Shown here in pieces: positions 26,034 through 34,432 of a stretch of 55,410 nt of DNA (positions are counted from its first letter, which is position 1; each line of letters opens with the position of its first letter). The stretch spans positions 1 to 55,410 of IMG/VR virus record IMGVR_UViG_3300031578_000045, one strand, 5' to 3'. The translations under genes were made by a program, and so were the position numbers. Origin of the DNA: a virus. The notes beneath the pieces are model-generated. The model saw nothing but the letters and a program-made list of their open reading frames with translations, did not search any database and had not been told where the DNA came from.

Positions 26034-26414
26034 ATGGCATGTGTATCAATTGACGCGTTTTACCAAGGAGAAGACATTTATTTTGCAATAACGGCAGAAG
26101 ATGCAAAAGGTAGCGCAATAAACATAGATAATTTAAATGATTTGATAGTTTTTATTATATCTAATAACAGAAAAAACATATATGCTAGATATAATAAAGC
26201 TGGGAGCGGCGTATATACTGCATTAAATAGAGAAACTGCTTATAAATATTCCGGCTGGATAGATAGTTCAATAACGAGTACAATGCCTAAAGGGAATGTA
26301 TATATTGAGATAAAACTAGAATCCCCCCAATCTAAATTATCAGATAATGAGCAGGATTCAATAGGAAGTGCATTATTAGTAGAAATAAAAAATTCACTTA
26401 TTAAATCAGCATAA
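26034..26414 (+). CDS. Small tail-region protein
   Basis: 126 residues. The N-terminus (YQGEDIYFAITAEDAKGSAINIDNLNDLIVFI) resembles a small beta-sandwich seen in baseplate upper proteins that anchor fibres. No signal peptide. It forms a pair with the next gene. Confidence 0.5.
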   Translation: MACVSIDAFYQGEDIYFAITAEDAKGSAINIDNLNDLIVFIISNNRKNIYARYNKAGSGVYTALNRETAYKYSGWIDSSITSTMPKGNVYIEIKLESPQSKLSDNEQDSIGSALLVEIKNSLIKSA

Positions 26415-26415
26415 A

Positions 26416-26691
26416 ATGAGCGGTACAACTATAACAGTGACATTAGGCAATACATTAGCGCAGCCTAACACAACACAAAGAAGTGAATTTGTTGAAATTA
26501 GTGCTGGAACAAATGTTTTAGTACCATTTTCTTCTGATATGCCTTCTACGGATTATTCATTAACATTAAATATGTACGATACAGATGGTAAGCCAGTTGA
26601 TCCTGACGAACCAACTAGACGGGTTGATGGTTTTTTAGTAACTTCGAGTATTAATTTAAGGGGGCATTATAACGCTGTAATTTATGTATAA
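26416..26691 (+). CDS. Small beta-sandwich tail-region protein
   Basis: 91 residues, beta-rich, one base after the previous gene. Probably a fibre or decoration subunit. No motif that fixes a function. Confidence 0.45.
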   Translation: MSGTTITVTLGNTLAQPNTTQRSEFVEISAGTNVLVPFSSDMPSTDYSLTLNMYDTDGKPVDPDEPTRRVDGFLVTSSINLRGHYNAVIYV

Positions 26692-26692
26692 A

Positions 26693-27181
26693 ATGAAAAA
26701 GATACTAATATTAATAGGCTTACTTATACCTTTAATAGGGTTTAGCCAACGGTTTAGCAAGAGGTTAGACCAGATAGACGCACCTTCAGACACATTTAGC
26801 ATTATCATTGATGATACGGTAAGATATGAGTTTAGAAAAGATACATTTTCAGCCCCTAATGTTTATTTTTATTTTTCAAACAAAGATGAAGGTGGGGTTA
26901 ATAATTTAACTGATAGCACTTTGATGCTAGTAAATTCAAATAGCGATAGCATTAAAATACAGTTAGATACAACTTATTTTGATAGTACAGTTGTAAAAGT
27001 AAAAATGTTGCAAATAGGCGCGGGCGACATCCTTACATCTTCAGATACTGTTAATATAAATGATGTTGTTTATGATGATACACTATTATTCAATACAGTT
27101 AATTGGGTACAATACAGTTCTGATTCTACGGTAGTTTTCAATAAATCATGGGCCCGTCAATACAAAATCGGGGGTAAATAA
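26693..27181 (+). CDS. Secreted/virion protein with signal peptide
   Basis: 162 residues from ATG 26693 (an ATG three codons upstream overlaps the previous stop). The signal peptide ends near GFSQ. The mature part is rich in D-S/T pairs, like the protein at 24066. It overlaps the next ATG by one base. Confidence 0.5.
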   Translation: MKKILILIGLLIPLIGFSQRFSKRLDQIDAPSDTFSIIIDDTVRYEFRKDTFSAPNVYFYFSNKDEGGVNNLTDSTLMLVNSNSDSIKIQLDTTYFDSTVVKVKMLQIGAGDILTSSDTVNINDVVYDDTLLFNTVNWVQYSSDSTVVFNKSWARQYKIGGK

Positions 27182-28023
27182 TGAAAAAAATTATATATAT
27201 ACTATTACTTATTTCGGTAAGTTGTTTCTCGCAAACTAATAAAATAGTCACTTATAATGGTAAGATAGTAACCTATAATGGCAAAATAGTTACATATGAA
27301 TATTTTAACCCATTAGCCAAGTCGTTATTTATAAGGATGTTTCCTGAACCGACAACAGAACGTAAAGAATGGATAAGTGAAGCTTTTGATTCTTTAGAAT
27401 ATTACTATCAAGATTCGATAATAGCTATGTGGATGTTAGCGGCTGATAATGTTGATAATTCATTGCTAGACTGGTATTCTGACACTTTAGACGCAACAGC
27501 AATAAATAACCCTTATTTTGCGCAGGATACTGGCTGGCTATCAATTACAGCTGGATACTTGGATATGAATTACAATCCATCATCAGATATAAGATTTAAA
27601 CAAGATACAATTAGCATGCATGTATATTCGCATACGAATAATTTCGATAACGCTGCATTATTAGGATGTTCGGATGGGAATAAGGTTGAAATAACAGCTG
27701 TATCTAATTTATCATTAAGAGGGCGCATGAATATATCTACAGGGAGTATAGACGTATTCACATCTAATATAACGGGGCTTATATCCTTATCAAGGATAGG
27801 TGCGAATCAATATTTATTCAGAAACGGAATCCAAATTGATACAGAAGTTGATGCAAGTACGGGAGTTCCAAATGCTAATATTCATTTACTTAATGTTACA
27901 TTTGGAGTAGCATCTACAAATATAATTCAATTTTATTGCATAGGAATTATAAGAGACCCATTAAAATTATTTGAAATTATAGAAAGATATATTGATCATT
28001 TAGGAACTGGAGTAATTAATTAA
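27181..28023 (+). CDS. Signal-peptide protein with jelly-roll (LamG-like) domain
   Basis: 280 residues. Signal peptide to about residue 18, then a 7-residue motif KIVTYNG repeated three times (22-42), then a helical linker, then a beta domain (about 135-255) with LRGRMNIS, YLFRNGIQID and NIHLLNV, which resembles concanavalin/LamG-like lectin domains of Bacteroidetes phage tails. Likely a glycan-binding tail protein. Confidence 0.55.
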   Translation: MKKIIYILLLISVSCFSQTNKIVTYNGKIVTYNGKIVTYEYFNPLAKSLFIRMFPEPTTERKEWISEAFDSLEYYYQDSIIAMWMLAADNVDNSLLDWYSDTLDATAINNPYFAQDTGWLSITAGYLDMNYNPSSDIRFKQDTISMHVYSHTNNFDNAALLGCSDGNKVEITAVSNLSLRGRMNISTGSIDVFTSNITGLISLSRIGANQYLFRNGIQIDTEVDASTGVPNANIHLLNVTFGVASTNIIQFYCIGIIRDPLKLFEIIERYIDHLGTGVIN

Positions 28024-28025
28024 CT

Positions 28026-29837
28026 ATGAAAAAACTATCTATTATAATATTGGTTTTTATCTATGTAAATTCTTATTCTCAAGTAAAAAAGGGAGGGTTC
28101 TTTTCAAGAATTGACGATCCGATTATGGCAACTAGAACGGCTAATTTAACGGATGCACTTAATTTGCATGATACAATAGTATCTCAATGTTACAAATATA
28201 ATTTACATCCAACATTTGCAGTAGTATCGGAATATTCACAAGGGGATTATTATGTAAATGAGCCTTATATGAAATTTTTTCCTGAAAAATTAGAGGCACT
28301 CCAAGAGTATTTAGATTCAGGACATTATTTATCAATGCATTCACCGAATCATTCAACTAATTATTATATTTCTCATGTTGATTCGTTGAGTTCAGAAGAT
28401 CAATTATTAATTTCAAGTGGTTATAGTGATTCTGATGGAGTAGATACGATTGTAATAAATGATACAGATTCACAATTAGATTTCTGGTATTGGAAAAGAT
28501 TGCCAGATGATCATTATGGATGGTTCGCCCTTGATAAAATGATTGATAATGATAACCTAGATGATTCGATTTACTATCATAGAACTATACCCCCAAGATC
28601 AGTTTATGTATCAATATATCACGGAGAGGCTGGCTTAATTAAAATAATCAATGAACAGAGACGAAGGTTCACTATGTCTGGATTAGATGAGCCAATTATG
28701 TTCATTCACCCCGGACAAGAAACATATTACAGGGAAGCAGATACATTGACTGAAACAACAGGGTATATACAATCTTATGATGATGATACGGTTTTGTATT
28801 ATGTTCAAGAAATTTATTCATCACAAATTAAACCGATTGCTGATTATGATTCGCTTGTAATTTTTGAAGGGTCTAGTCATATGGTTGATTATGTATCTGG
28901 ATCGAATAGCCCATACACTTTAGTTTTAAATGGATATACAGGCGATGCATCAACTCATGATTGTAAAGTAAAACCAATACGAGCGGGTAATTGGATGTGG
29001 TGGGTTAGTGGGGATGTTATGAATTATGTAGCGGAGAACTTAAATTTACGAATAACGGCAATATATGAAAATGGAAGGCAATATGATTATATTGGCGTCA
29101 CTCCATCGATTACTAATAAAGCTTATTTTAAATATGCCCAACAATGGGGGCAAATTTTAGACGGTAACTATGCATCATCTAATATCGCTTCGATTGCTGA
29201 AGCGACATCGAAAAATTATTTCGTATCAACTAACGATCACAAATATTTATTAGGCGGTTATGAATATATAGATAGTGTGTACAATTTTATAAATAATAAT
29301 TTGAGCTCAATTGTAAAATGTTCGATGTATGATTTGCCAGATTCATTATATAACATATCTTCACCTTACGAAAATATAGTACCCTCATTCGATACTGATA
29401 TTGATGAAAATAATGAACAAGACGGATGGAGTAAGTCAAATGAGGCAGTTTGGACAAAGGGAGGGATTAATATAGAAGGTGATACAACGTATATGACTGT
29501 AGTTCAGTCAACAACTGTTAATTGTTTTCCTTTGTGGGGTGTCGAAAAAGGAAATAATGTTTTATCTGTTTATATATCAAATGATAATGCATCAAGTGTA
29601 CAAATTATTATAACAGAATATAAACACAGATTGGGCACAGATACAGATATTGATGTTGTCGATATAGATACAATTACCATAACAAACTTAACATCAAATT
29701 ATTGCGAGAGATTCAGGAAAGTTCATATATCAGAGCAGACAGATTTTATAAAATTAGATTTCAGGGCTATTGGTGGCAATTATTATGCTATCAAACCGAA
29801 AATTATAAAATATACAGCGGGTAGAAATTATTATTAA
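28026..29837 (+). CDS. Polysaccharide-deacetylase-like protein with signal peptide
   Basis: 603 residues. Signal peptide 1-19 (..NSYSQ). The N-terminal domain has a NodB-type order: RIDDP (Asp30, Asp31) as motif 1 and MHSPNH (His105, His109) as the HxxxH metal motif 2. FIHPGQE (His228) may be a late motif. The C-terminal 150 residues look like a carbohydrate-binding jelly roll. In this family a metal-bound water removes acetyl groups from polysaccharides. Placed last in the tail module, it may trim surface polysaccharide during adsorption or be exported to change the host surface. Confidence 0.5.
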   Translation: MKKLSIIILVFIYVNSYSQVKKGGFFSRIDDPIMATRTANLTDALNLHDTIVSQCYKYNLHPTFAVVSEYSQGDYYVNEPYMKFFPEKLEALQEYLDSGHYLSMHSPNHSTNYYISHVDSLSSEDQLLISSGYSDSDGVDTIVINDTDSQLDFWYWKRLPDDHYGWFALDKMIDNDNLDDSIYYHRTIPPRSVYVSIYHGEAGLIKIINEQRRRFTMSGLDEPIMFIHPGQETYYREADTLTETTGYIQSYDDDTVLYYVQEIYSSQIKPIADYDSLVIFEGSSHMVDYVSGSNSPYTLVLNGYTGDASTHDCKVKPIRAGNWMWWVSGDVMNYVAENLNLRITAIYENGRQYDYIGVTPSITNKAYFKYAQQWGQILDGNYASSNIASIAEATSKNYFVSTNDHKYLLGGYEYIDSVYNFINNNLSSIVKCSMYDLPDSLYNISSPYENIVPSFDTDIDENNEQDGWSKSNEAVWTKGGINIEGDTTYMTVVQSTTVNCFPLWGVEKGNNVLSVYISNDNASSVQIIITEYKHRLGTDTDIDVVDIDTITITNLTSNYCERFRKVHISEQTDFIKLDFRAIGGNYYAIKPKIIKYTAGRNYY

Positions 29838-29891
29838 AGTAAAATGAATATTAAAGGTAGTGACTAATAATTAATAATTAAAAATTAAAAG

Positions 29892-29960
29892 ATGAAAAAT
29901 TTAAGAATGCCAGGGCCGCCAAAGCCCCCAGAACATCCCCCGGTTAAACCACCAAAATAA
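29892..29960 (+). CDS. Proline-rich microprotein
   Basis: 22 residues, nearly half proline (PGPPKPPEHPPVKPPK), starting at an A-rich leader between the deacetylase-like gene and the membrane cluster. Rz1-type o-spanins are short and Pro-rich, but this lacks a signal and lipobox. It may be a scaffold peptide. Confidence 0.4.
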   Translation: MKNLRMPGPPKPPEHPPVKPPK

Positions 29961-29965
29961 TAAAT

Positions 29966-30340
29966 ATGTGGTTTACATTTATAGGAGTATCATTATTTTT
30001 AGTTAGTGAGTTGGCGTATGACCAACTAGGTTCGCCAACTGTTAATTGGTACATAGCTTACTATACTGCCAATTATTTAGCAATTTCCTTGATATGCCTT
30101 GAACAAAGCGTCCTTAATTACGTGAAGTTTTTAAGGGGCTTTTATTCATTTGCTGCTTTAGTGTTTGCATCATTTTTATTCATCGAATTGAGTTTTATAA
30201 ACATGCCTTTAGAATCTTATATCCGAGGTTTGGAAAACAGGATAGCAAGTAATTGGGCTTTATTCGTTGGGGTTTTATTCATTGGATTAATAACTTATAA
30301 ATCATGGCACAATCGCTTAAAAATATTCTTTACGCAATAG
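29966..30340 (+). CDS. Polytopic membrane protein
   Basis: 124 residues with three or four hydrophobic helices (about 1-18, 24-44, 52-74, 95-112). First of four membrane genes between the tail module and a terminator, possibly part of lysis. It overlaps the next gene by 37 nt. Confidence 0.55.
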   Translation: MWFTFIGVSLFLVSELAYDQLGSPTVNWYIAYYTANYLAISLICLEQSVLNYVKFLRGFYSFAALVFASFLFIELSFINMPLESYIRGLENRIASNWALFVGVLFIGLITYKSWHNRLKIFFTQ

Positions 30341-30573
30341 CGGGGTCAATATTAATTATTATATTTACGTTTATAACCCTTCGCGGGCAGGTGTTGAATT
30401 CCAAGGCAGATTGGGCAGATGTCAAGGAACTTAATAATCAGACGGTTGAGTATGTGGATAAACAGGATTCACGTATTGAAAAAACAATAAGTGTAAGACT
30501 TCAGCGTATAGAACTCCAAAATGATGAATTAATAAGAATATTACTCACGTATTCAAATGAAAATAAAAAATAA
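30304..30573 (+). CDS. Membrane-anchored coiled-coil protein (i-spanin-like)
   Basis: 89 residues. One N-terminal helix (about 8-28) and a charged coiled coil (35-85), the layout of inner-membrane spanins or tethers. No matching outer-membrane lipoprotein is embedded or adjacent, so the name stays tentative. Confidence 0.5.
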   Translation: MAQSLKNILYAIAGSILIIIFTFITLRGQVLNSKADWADVKELNNQTVEYVDKQDSRIEKTISVRLQRIELQNDELIRILLTYSNENKK

Positions 30574-30576
30574 ATC

Positions 30577-30957
30577 ATGAATTTATACGGATGGTTATTT
30601 ATATTATTAGGGGTATTTTTAGGGGATATATTATTCAACCTTTATTATGTGCCCAGGAAACCTAAGGGCGATTATTGGAAAGTTATAATTTTTGTTATCG
30701 CCGGGGTAATTGTATCTTACTTTGGTTTATTGGTTGTATCTGACTGGTACCTGTTACCGTTGCTTTTATTTTCACCTTGTATGTTTTATTGGCAGGCAAA
30801 AGATTCTTTATTAGGCGCTATTTGGCACAGGGATTTGTTTTACCAGTCTAACCATTGGCCTGATAGTGTTATAAAGAGATATCTAGATGGTTACCAACTG
30901 GCTTTTATAAGGCTTTTAGCCGGGTTAATTGGGGGTATAGGGTTGTTTTATATTTAG
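30577..30957 (+). CDS. Polytopic membrane protein
   Basis: 126 residues, three or four hydrophobic helices (about 3-22, 34-56, 60-75, 105-124) and an aromatic, charged central loop. No known family recognised. Cotranscribed with neighbours. Confidence 0.5.
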   Translation: MNLYGWLFILLGVFLGDILFNLYYVPRKPKGDYWKVIIFVIAGVIVSYFGLLVVSDWYLLPLLLFSPCMFYWQAKDSLLGAIWHRDLFYQSNHWPDSVIKRYLDGYQLAFIRLLAGLIGGIGLFYI

Positions 30958-31179
30958 ATGGATAATATGGACCAATATATAAATGCATTTATGACCGCAC
31001 CATTAGCGGTTATACTATTATTATTTATATATTTGACGAATAAACAACAAAATACATTAATAAAACAAATGGGCGATATCAATAAGTCTATAATGACAAT
31101 ATTTGGGGAGGCGATTAAAATAATCAAACAACAAGAAAGAAAGCAGGAATTTATTTTAAAAGACGAAAATAATCCATAA
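30958..31179 (+). CDS. Small holin-like protein
   Basis: 73 residues. One helix near 12-27 and an amphipathic, basic C-terminus. This is the size and layout of one-helix holins such as the BhlA group. It is the last gene before the terminator at 31218. Confidence 0.45.
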   Translation: MDNMDQYINAFMTAPLAVILLLFIYLTNKQQNTLIKQMGDINKSIMTIFGEAIKIIKQQERKQEFILKDENNP

Positions 31180-31217
31180 CTTAGTACTTTCATATACGTA
31201 GTTTTAGTTTAAGTTTT

Positions 31218-31244
31218 GCCCGGGGGTGGTTTCCCGGGCTTTTG
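31218..31244 (+). terminator. Terminator of the late operon
   Basis: GCCCGGG (31218-31224) pairs with CCCGGGC (31233-31239) around an 8-nt loop and is followed by TTTT. It ends the structural and membrane-gene transcription unit. Confidence 0.85.
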
Positions 31245-31311
31245 CTTATTGATATAACCACTAACGAAAAAAATTATTTTTTGGGGTACCTTTATTTTTT
31301 TGTGTAAATAG

Positions 31312-31341
31312 TTTGTATTTAAAAAGTATTTACTATATTTG
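31312..31341 (+). promoter_or_regulatory. Strong Bacteroidetes-type promoter
   Basis: TTTG (31312-31315), 18 nt, TATATTTG (31334-31341) is a full match to the Bacteroidetes consensus TTTG / TAnnTTTG. It lies just after the late terminator and drives the accessory region starting with the gene at 31374. Confidence 0.8.
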
Positions 31342-31373
31342 TAGAGCAATAATGCAAAAACTAAAGTAGAGTA

Positions 31374-31535
31374 ATGGCAAATACTAAAAAAGTAACAATT
31401 AGCTTAACCCAAGAACAACAGGATAAAGCTAAAGAAGATAGTAAAGCCATATTTGGCAAAGAAAACCTATCTGGGTATATTCAGATTCTAATCCAAAATG
31501 GTTTTGAAAAAACAAAAGCGGGCCAGAAAAAATAA
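31374..31535 (+). CDS. Small DNA-binding-like protein (ribbon-helix-helix type)
   Basis: 53 residues. An N-terminal strand KKVTISL, a helix (QEQQDKAKEDSKAIFG) and a second helix after NLSGYIQILIQNGF resemble ribbon-helix-helix repressors of the MetJ/Arc type. First gene after the strong promoter, so it may regulate this operon. Confidence 0.5.
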   Translation: MANTKKVTISLTQEQQDKAKEDSKAIFGKENLSGYIQILIQNGFEKTKAGQKK

Positions 31536-31547
31536 TTTGATTGAATT

Positions 31548-31634
31548 ATGGATGTATATGAATATTTAAGAAAAAAACTTGGAGTACCTGATAATTGGAA
31601 TGCCAAAGCTAAATATTATACCAGAGCGAGATAA
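31548..31634 (+). CDS. Small basic peptide
   Basis: 28 residues (MDVYEYLRKKLGVPDNW...), 12 nt after the RHH-like gene. Helical and basic. Modest support because it overlaps another open frame. Confidence 0.3.
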   Translation: MDVYEYLRKKLGVPDNWNAKAKYYTRAR

Positions 31635-31644
31635 TGCGAATGCT

Positions 31645-31839
31645 ATGCAATATGATGCATTGTTATGCCCAGTAATTGTAAGGGTATGCCATTGCAAACA
31701 ATGCAGATACGTTAAAAACAAACGCAAAAATAGAGAGCTAAAGAAAAAGATTAAACGCCTAATGAACAAAAAAAGAAGGCAAAGTAAATTGGATGGTAGA
31801 TGTTATACTCACTATTGGTCAGAACGGATAGGTATATGA
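31645..31839 (+). CDS. Small basic Cys-rich protein
   Basis: 64 residues from ATG 31645 (ATG 31600 is an alternative). CHCKQC near residue 14, then a very basic Lys/Arg helix and an aromatic tail. Zinc- and nucleic-acid-binding character likely. Role unknown. Confidence 0.5.
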   Translation: MQYDALLCPVIVRVCHCKQCRYVKNKRKNRELKKKIKRLMNKKRRQSKLDGRCYTHYWSERIGI

Positions 31840-31873
31840 ATAGTACGGAATTAATAAACTAAAATTAAACAAA

Positions 31874-32272
31874 ATGGAAAGATTAAAAGAATTGATTGGC
31901 AAAACACTTACCAAAGTAGAAAACAAAGACAATGACGAGATAATATTTACTTGCGAAGATGGAAAGCAATATAAAATGTATCACGGACAAGATTGTTGCG
32001 AAAGTGTATCTATTGAAGATATAGTTGGCGACTTACAAGATTTAGTTGGAAGCCCAATATTAAAAGCAGAAGAAGTTTCTAATTATGAACCAACTTCACA
32101 AGAGGATATTGAGCGAACTAAAGAAGCGGAAGATTGGGGCTCTTGTACTTGGACTTACTATAAATTCGCAACAATTAAAGGATATGTAGATATTAGGTGG
32201 TATGGCGAAAGTAATGGATACTACTGTGAATCTGTAGATTTTATATTGCTTAGTGTTGATTATGAGTACTAA
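31874..32272 (+). CDS. DUF7448-like phage protein
   Basis: 132 residues. [10 protein letters not shown], then [21 protein letters not shown], then [17 protein letters not shown] fits a small phage domain of unknown function (DUF7448, from memory). Beta-rich and acidic with a conserved Cys pair. The stop forms TACTAACG, the first of the cassette-type ends. Confidence 0.6.
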   Translation: MERLKELIGKTLTKVENKDNDEIIFTCEDGKQYKMYHGQDCCESVSIEDIVGDLQDLVGSPILKAEEVSNYEPTSQEDIERTKEAEDWGSCTWTYYKFATIKGYVDIRWYGESNGYYCESVDFILLSVDYEY

Positions 32273-32283
32273 CGTAGTATTAA

Positions 32284-32303
32284 TGCTAACTGTGTTAGCA
32301 AAC
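32284..32303 (+). repeat. Cassette junction: TGCTAAC / GTTAGCA
   Basis: TGCTAAC (32284-32290) and GTTAGCA (32294-32300) form a perfect 7-bp inverted repeat with a 3-nt gap. GTTAGCAAAC (32294-32303) is also complementary to GTTTGCTAAC (32462-32471) past the next gene, so this is a junction between two cassette ends. Confidence 0.55.
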
Positions 32304-32314
32304 GTAATTTGTAT

Positions 32315-32455
32315 ATGAATGACAGACTTTATAAATATTTACAAGATGAATGGAAACGCAATAATTTACCTAAATATCAAAAATACTTTGAAGAATGGGT
32401 GAATAACTTAACTGAAAATCAAATATATTACTACAAAACATTATGGCTACGGTAG
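32315..32455 (+). CDS. Small unknown protein, cassette-bounded
   Basis: 46 residues, rich in Tyr, Lys and Trp, helical. It is bounded by a perfect 10-bp inverted repeat (32294-32303 and 32462-32471), the gene-cassette pattern. No family recognised. Confidence 0.55.
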   Translation: MNDRLYKYLQDEWKRNNLPKYQKYFEEWVNNLTENQIYYYKTLWLR

Positions 32456-32461
32456 TGTTAT

Positions 32462-32471
32462 GTTTGCTAAC
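32462..32471 (+). repeat. Downstream inverted end of the 32.3-kb cassette
   Basis: GTTTGCTAAC is the exact reverse complement of 32294-32303. It lies 6 bp after the stop and is followed by GTAAATAATATGGG, like the AATATGAAA block in the longer sites. Confidence 0.6.
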
Positions 32472-32533
32472 GTAAATAATATGGGCTTATTGCCAACAAA
32501 ATAAGTACAAAATTTAATTAAAAACACAAAGAT

Positions 32534-32755
32534 ATGTTTATAGAAAAACTTAATAAAATGCTCGGCAATTTGCTTATATTTAGTGTTACCAACAGTGCGG
32601 TAATTACTATATGGACTAATGATTTGGCCGAAGCGCAAAGGATGTGTGAACAAGTTTATTTGCCTGATGGATGGGAGGTTAAAGAGCCGATAGAAACAAA
32701 ATGGAACTGGAAAAGGTTTGAATGGCAATACCGCTTTAAGCTTGTGAAGAAGTAG
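32534..32755 (+). CDS. Small unknown protein
   Basis: 73 residues, soluble, with many Trp in the C-terminal third (basic EWQYRFKLVKK end). The gene is followed by TTGCTAACGGCTTATAT, a cassette-end-like sequence. Unknown. Confidence 0.5.
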   Translation: MFIEKLNKMLGNLLIFSVTNSAVITIWTNDLAEAQRMCEQVYLPDGWEVKEPIETKWNWKRFEWQYRFKLVKK

Positions 32756-32856
32756 CATTGTTGCTAACGGCTTATATATGTACTTTACAATAGTAATTAA
32801 AATTTAAACTGAGCAATAAAATTCAAGTGAGTTACAAACCTTAAAAATATTGTGCG

Positions 32857-33222
32857 ATGGAAAATATTGAATTATGGATTATAGGAATATTATTTTTTGC
32901 AACATTAATTAGTCTAAGAGCTTTAAAAGAAAGTAGACATTTTGCAAAATACTGGAAAGACCTTTATTTTATACAAAAGGACTTAAATGAAAAGATGGAA
33001 AAAGATAGCGAGGGCAACCATGTTGATTTGAAAAACAGCAAATTACCCATACAACGTGTTAGTAATTGCGCCTCTATCTGCTCTTTCAAAGAGGTAAAAG
33101 ACATTTGGAATGCAGCAGAAAAGCACGTACTACACGAAATGGGCGAAGTTTGCAAAGGTGACGCTAATTATGAAGAAGATACACCAGACTTAAACACATA
33201 CTACGAAAGGCATTATTACTAA
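32857..33222 (+). CDS. Membrane-anchored unknown protein
   Basis: 121 residues. One helix at 5-22, then a charged soluble domain (25-121). It starts 1 nt after TTGTGC (32850-32855), which complements the GCACAAC at 33253-33259 after the gene, so cassette-type ends may bound it. Confidence 0.5.
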   Translation: MENIELWIIGILFFATLISLRALKESRHFAKYWKDLYFIQKDLNEKMEKDSEGNHVDLKNSKLPIQRVSNCASICSFKEVKDIWNAAEKHVLHEMGEVCKGDANYEEDTPDLNTYYERHYY

Positions 33223-33238
33223 TGGACAGGTATAAAAA

Positions 33239-33259
33239 GGCGTTTTAATGAAGCACAAC
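33239..33259 (+). repeat. 21-bp repeat, cassette-end type (copy 1)
   Basis: Starts GGCGTTTTAATG and ends AAGCACAAC. Identical over 21 bp to 36467-36487 after another small gene. Ends with the conserved AAC. Confidence 0.6.
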
Positions 33260-33337
33260 GGTAAAAATATGGGTATGTGCTGCCTTCGAATAAGCACAAA
33301 GATTGATACGAGATATAAACTTAACAATTTACGAGCG

Positions 33338-33634
33338 ATGGAATTACAAATTAAAGCAGATTTAACACAAACTTTATGTGTAAGACAAATGCACGACCTT
33401 ATTGAAATAGATATAAGAGAAGGTAAAAAGTTTAATTGCTTATTCATAAATAAAGAACAAGCTAAACAGGTAATATCTAAATTGCAGGAGTGCGTTGGGG
33501 AAACTTCAAACGAGAACGCAGCATTACCTATATTTGATGTTAAGCGTGCGGCCTTTAATGAAGCTTATGATAAATTCGTAGAATGCGAGGATGACAACGC
33601 CTATACTAAATGGTTAAATAAAGTTTGTGGCTGA
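33338..33634 (+). CDS. Small unknown protein
   Basis: 98 residues from ATG 33338, preferred over an in-frame ATG 90 nt upstream because ATGG after an AGCG leader recurs in this region. Alpha-beta, soluble. It is followed by GCCTAACGGCTTATATGTG, a cassette-end-like motif. Confidence 0.5.
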   Translation: MELQIKADLTQTLCVRQMHDLIEIDIREGKKFNCLFINKEQAKQVISKLQECVGETSNENAALPIFDVKRAAFNEAYDKFVECEDDNAYTKWLNKVCG

Positions 33635-33683
33635 CGCCTAACGGCTTATATGTGTACTTTACAAATGTAATTTAACTTAAATA

Positions 33684-33714
33684 TTGGATAATTAATTAAA
33701 TTTACTTACCTTTC
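33684..33714 (+). promoter_or_regulatory. Promoter of the endolysin operon
   Basis: TTG (33684-33686), 20 nt, TACCTTTC (33707-33714) agrees with the Bacteroidetes pattern apart from the final G. The endolysin ATG follows 30 nt downstream. Confidence 0.6.
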
Positions 33715-33744
33715 CGATATGAAAACTATGAAAAACTTAAAGAT

Positions 33745-34164
33745 ATGTATTCATTAAGCCAAAGAAGTTTAAATATACTATCAACTTGCCACGAAGATTT
33801 GCAAACATTGGCAAATGAAGCGATTAAAAATAGCCCTTATGATTTTGGTATAACCCACGGTATAAGATCGCCTAAGTTGCAAAATAAACTATATCAACAA
33901 GGAAGGACTAAACCAGGTAAAATTGTTACCTATATTGACGGGTACAATAAAAAATCTAAACATAATTATGACCCCGCTTTGGCTATGGATATAGCTGTAT
34001 ATGTTTCGGGGGAAATTACTTGGAAACTGGCATTTTATGAAATAGTTGCAAATCATATAATGTCTGTTTCCGAAAGATTATTTGAAGAAAATAAAATTTC
34101 CAATAGGATAGTTTGGGGAGGTAATTGGAAAAAGTTTAAAGATTATCCACATTTCCAAATATAA
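33745..34164 (+). CDS. Endolysin, M15 (VanY-type) peptidase
   Basis: 139 residues. It should cut peptide cross-links of peptidoglycan for lysis. Zinc-ligand motifs of the M15 family are visible: SKHNYDPALAMD (His73, Asp82) and the C-terminal WGGNWKKFKDYPHFQI (His136). Length equals a bare catalytic domain. No signal peptide, so it needs a holin. Own promoter, followed by two membrane genes. Confidence 0.85.
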   Translation: MYSLSQRSLNILSTCHEDLQTLANEAIKNSPYDFGITHGIRSPKLQNKLYQQGRTKPGKIVTYIDGYNKKSKHNYDPALAMDIAVYVSGEITWKLAFYEIVANHIMSVSERLFEENKISNRIVWGGNWKKFKDYPHFQI

Positions 34165-34169
34165 AAATT

Positions 34170-34430
34170 ATGAACTGGCTTATATGGTTATTGTTAGGGT
34201 TGTTTTTAGGTGTTATAATAGGCTTTCTGATTAAAAAGCCTAAGGATACCTATAATTATATAGTAAAGCGCATACGCGCTAAAAAGGGCTCTAAAATAGG
34301 TATCTCCGACTTATCAGAGATACCAAGCGAAAGGGGTATAATAAAAAGCATGATAAAAAATCCTGAAAAAGACAGAAAAAAACTTATAGATAGAATAAGA
34401 GAAAGAAGATTTAACCTTAAAAAAAATTAA
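34170..34430 (+). CDS. Membrane-anchored basic protein (spanin-like)
   Basis: 86 residues. One N-terminal helix (3-22) and a strongly basic, helical cytoplasmic or periplasmic part. It lies between endolysin and holin-like genes, so a lysis accessory role is likely, but no family fits clearly. Confidence 0.5.
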   Translation: MNWLIWLLLGLFLGVIIGFLIKKPKDTYNYIVKRIRAKKGSKIGISDLSEIPSERGIIKSMIKNPEKDRKKLIDRIRERRFNLKKN

Positions 34431-34432
34431 TT

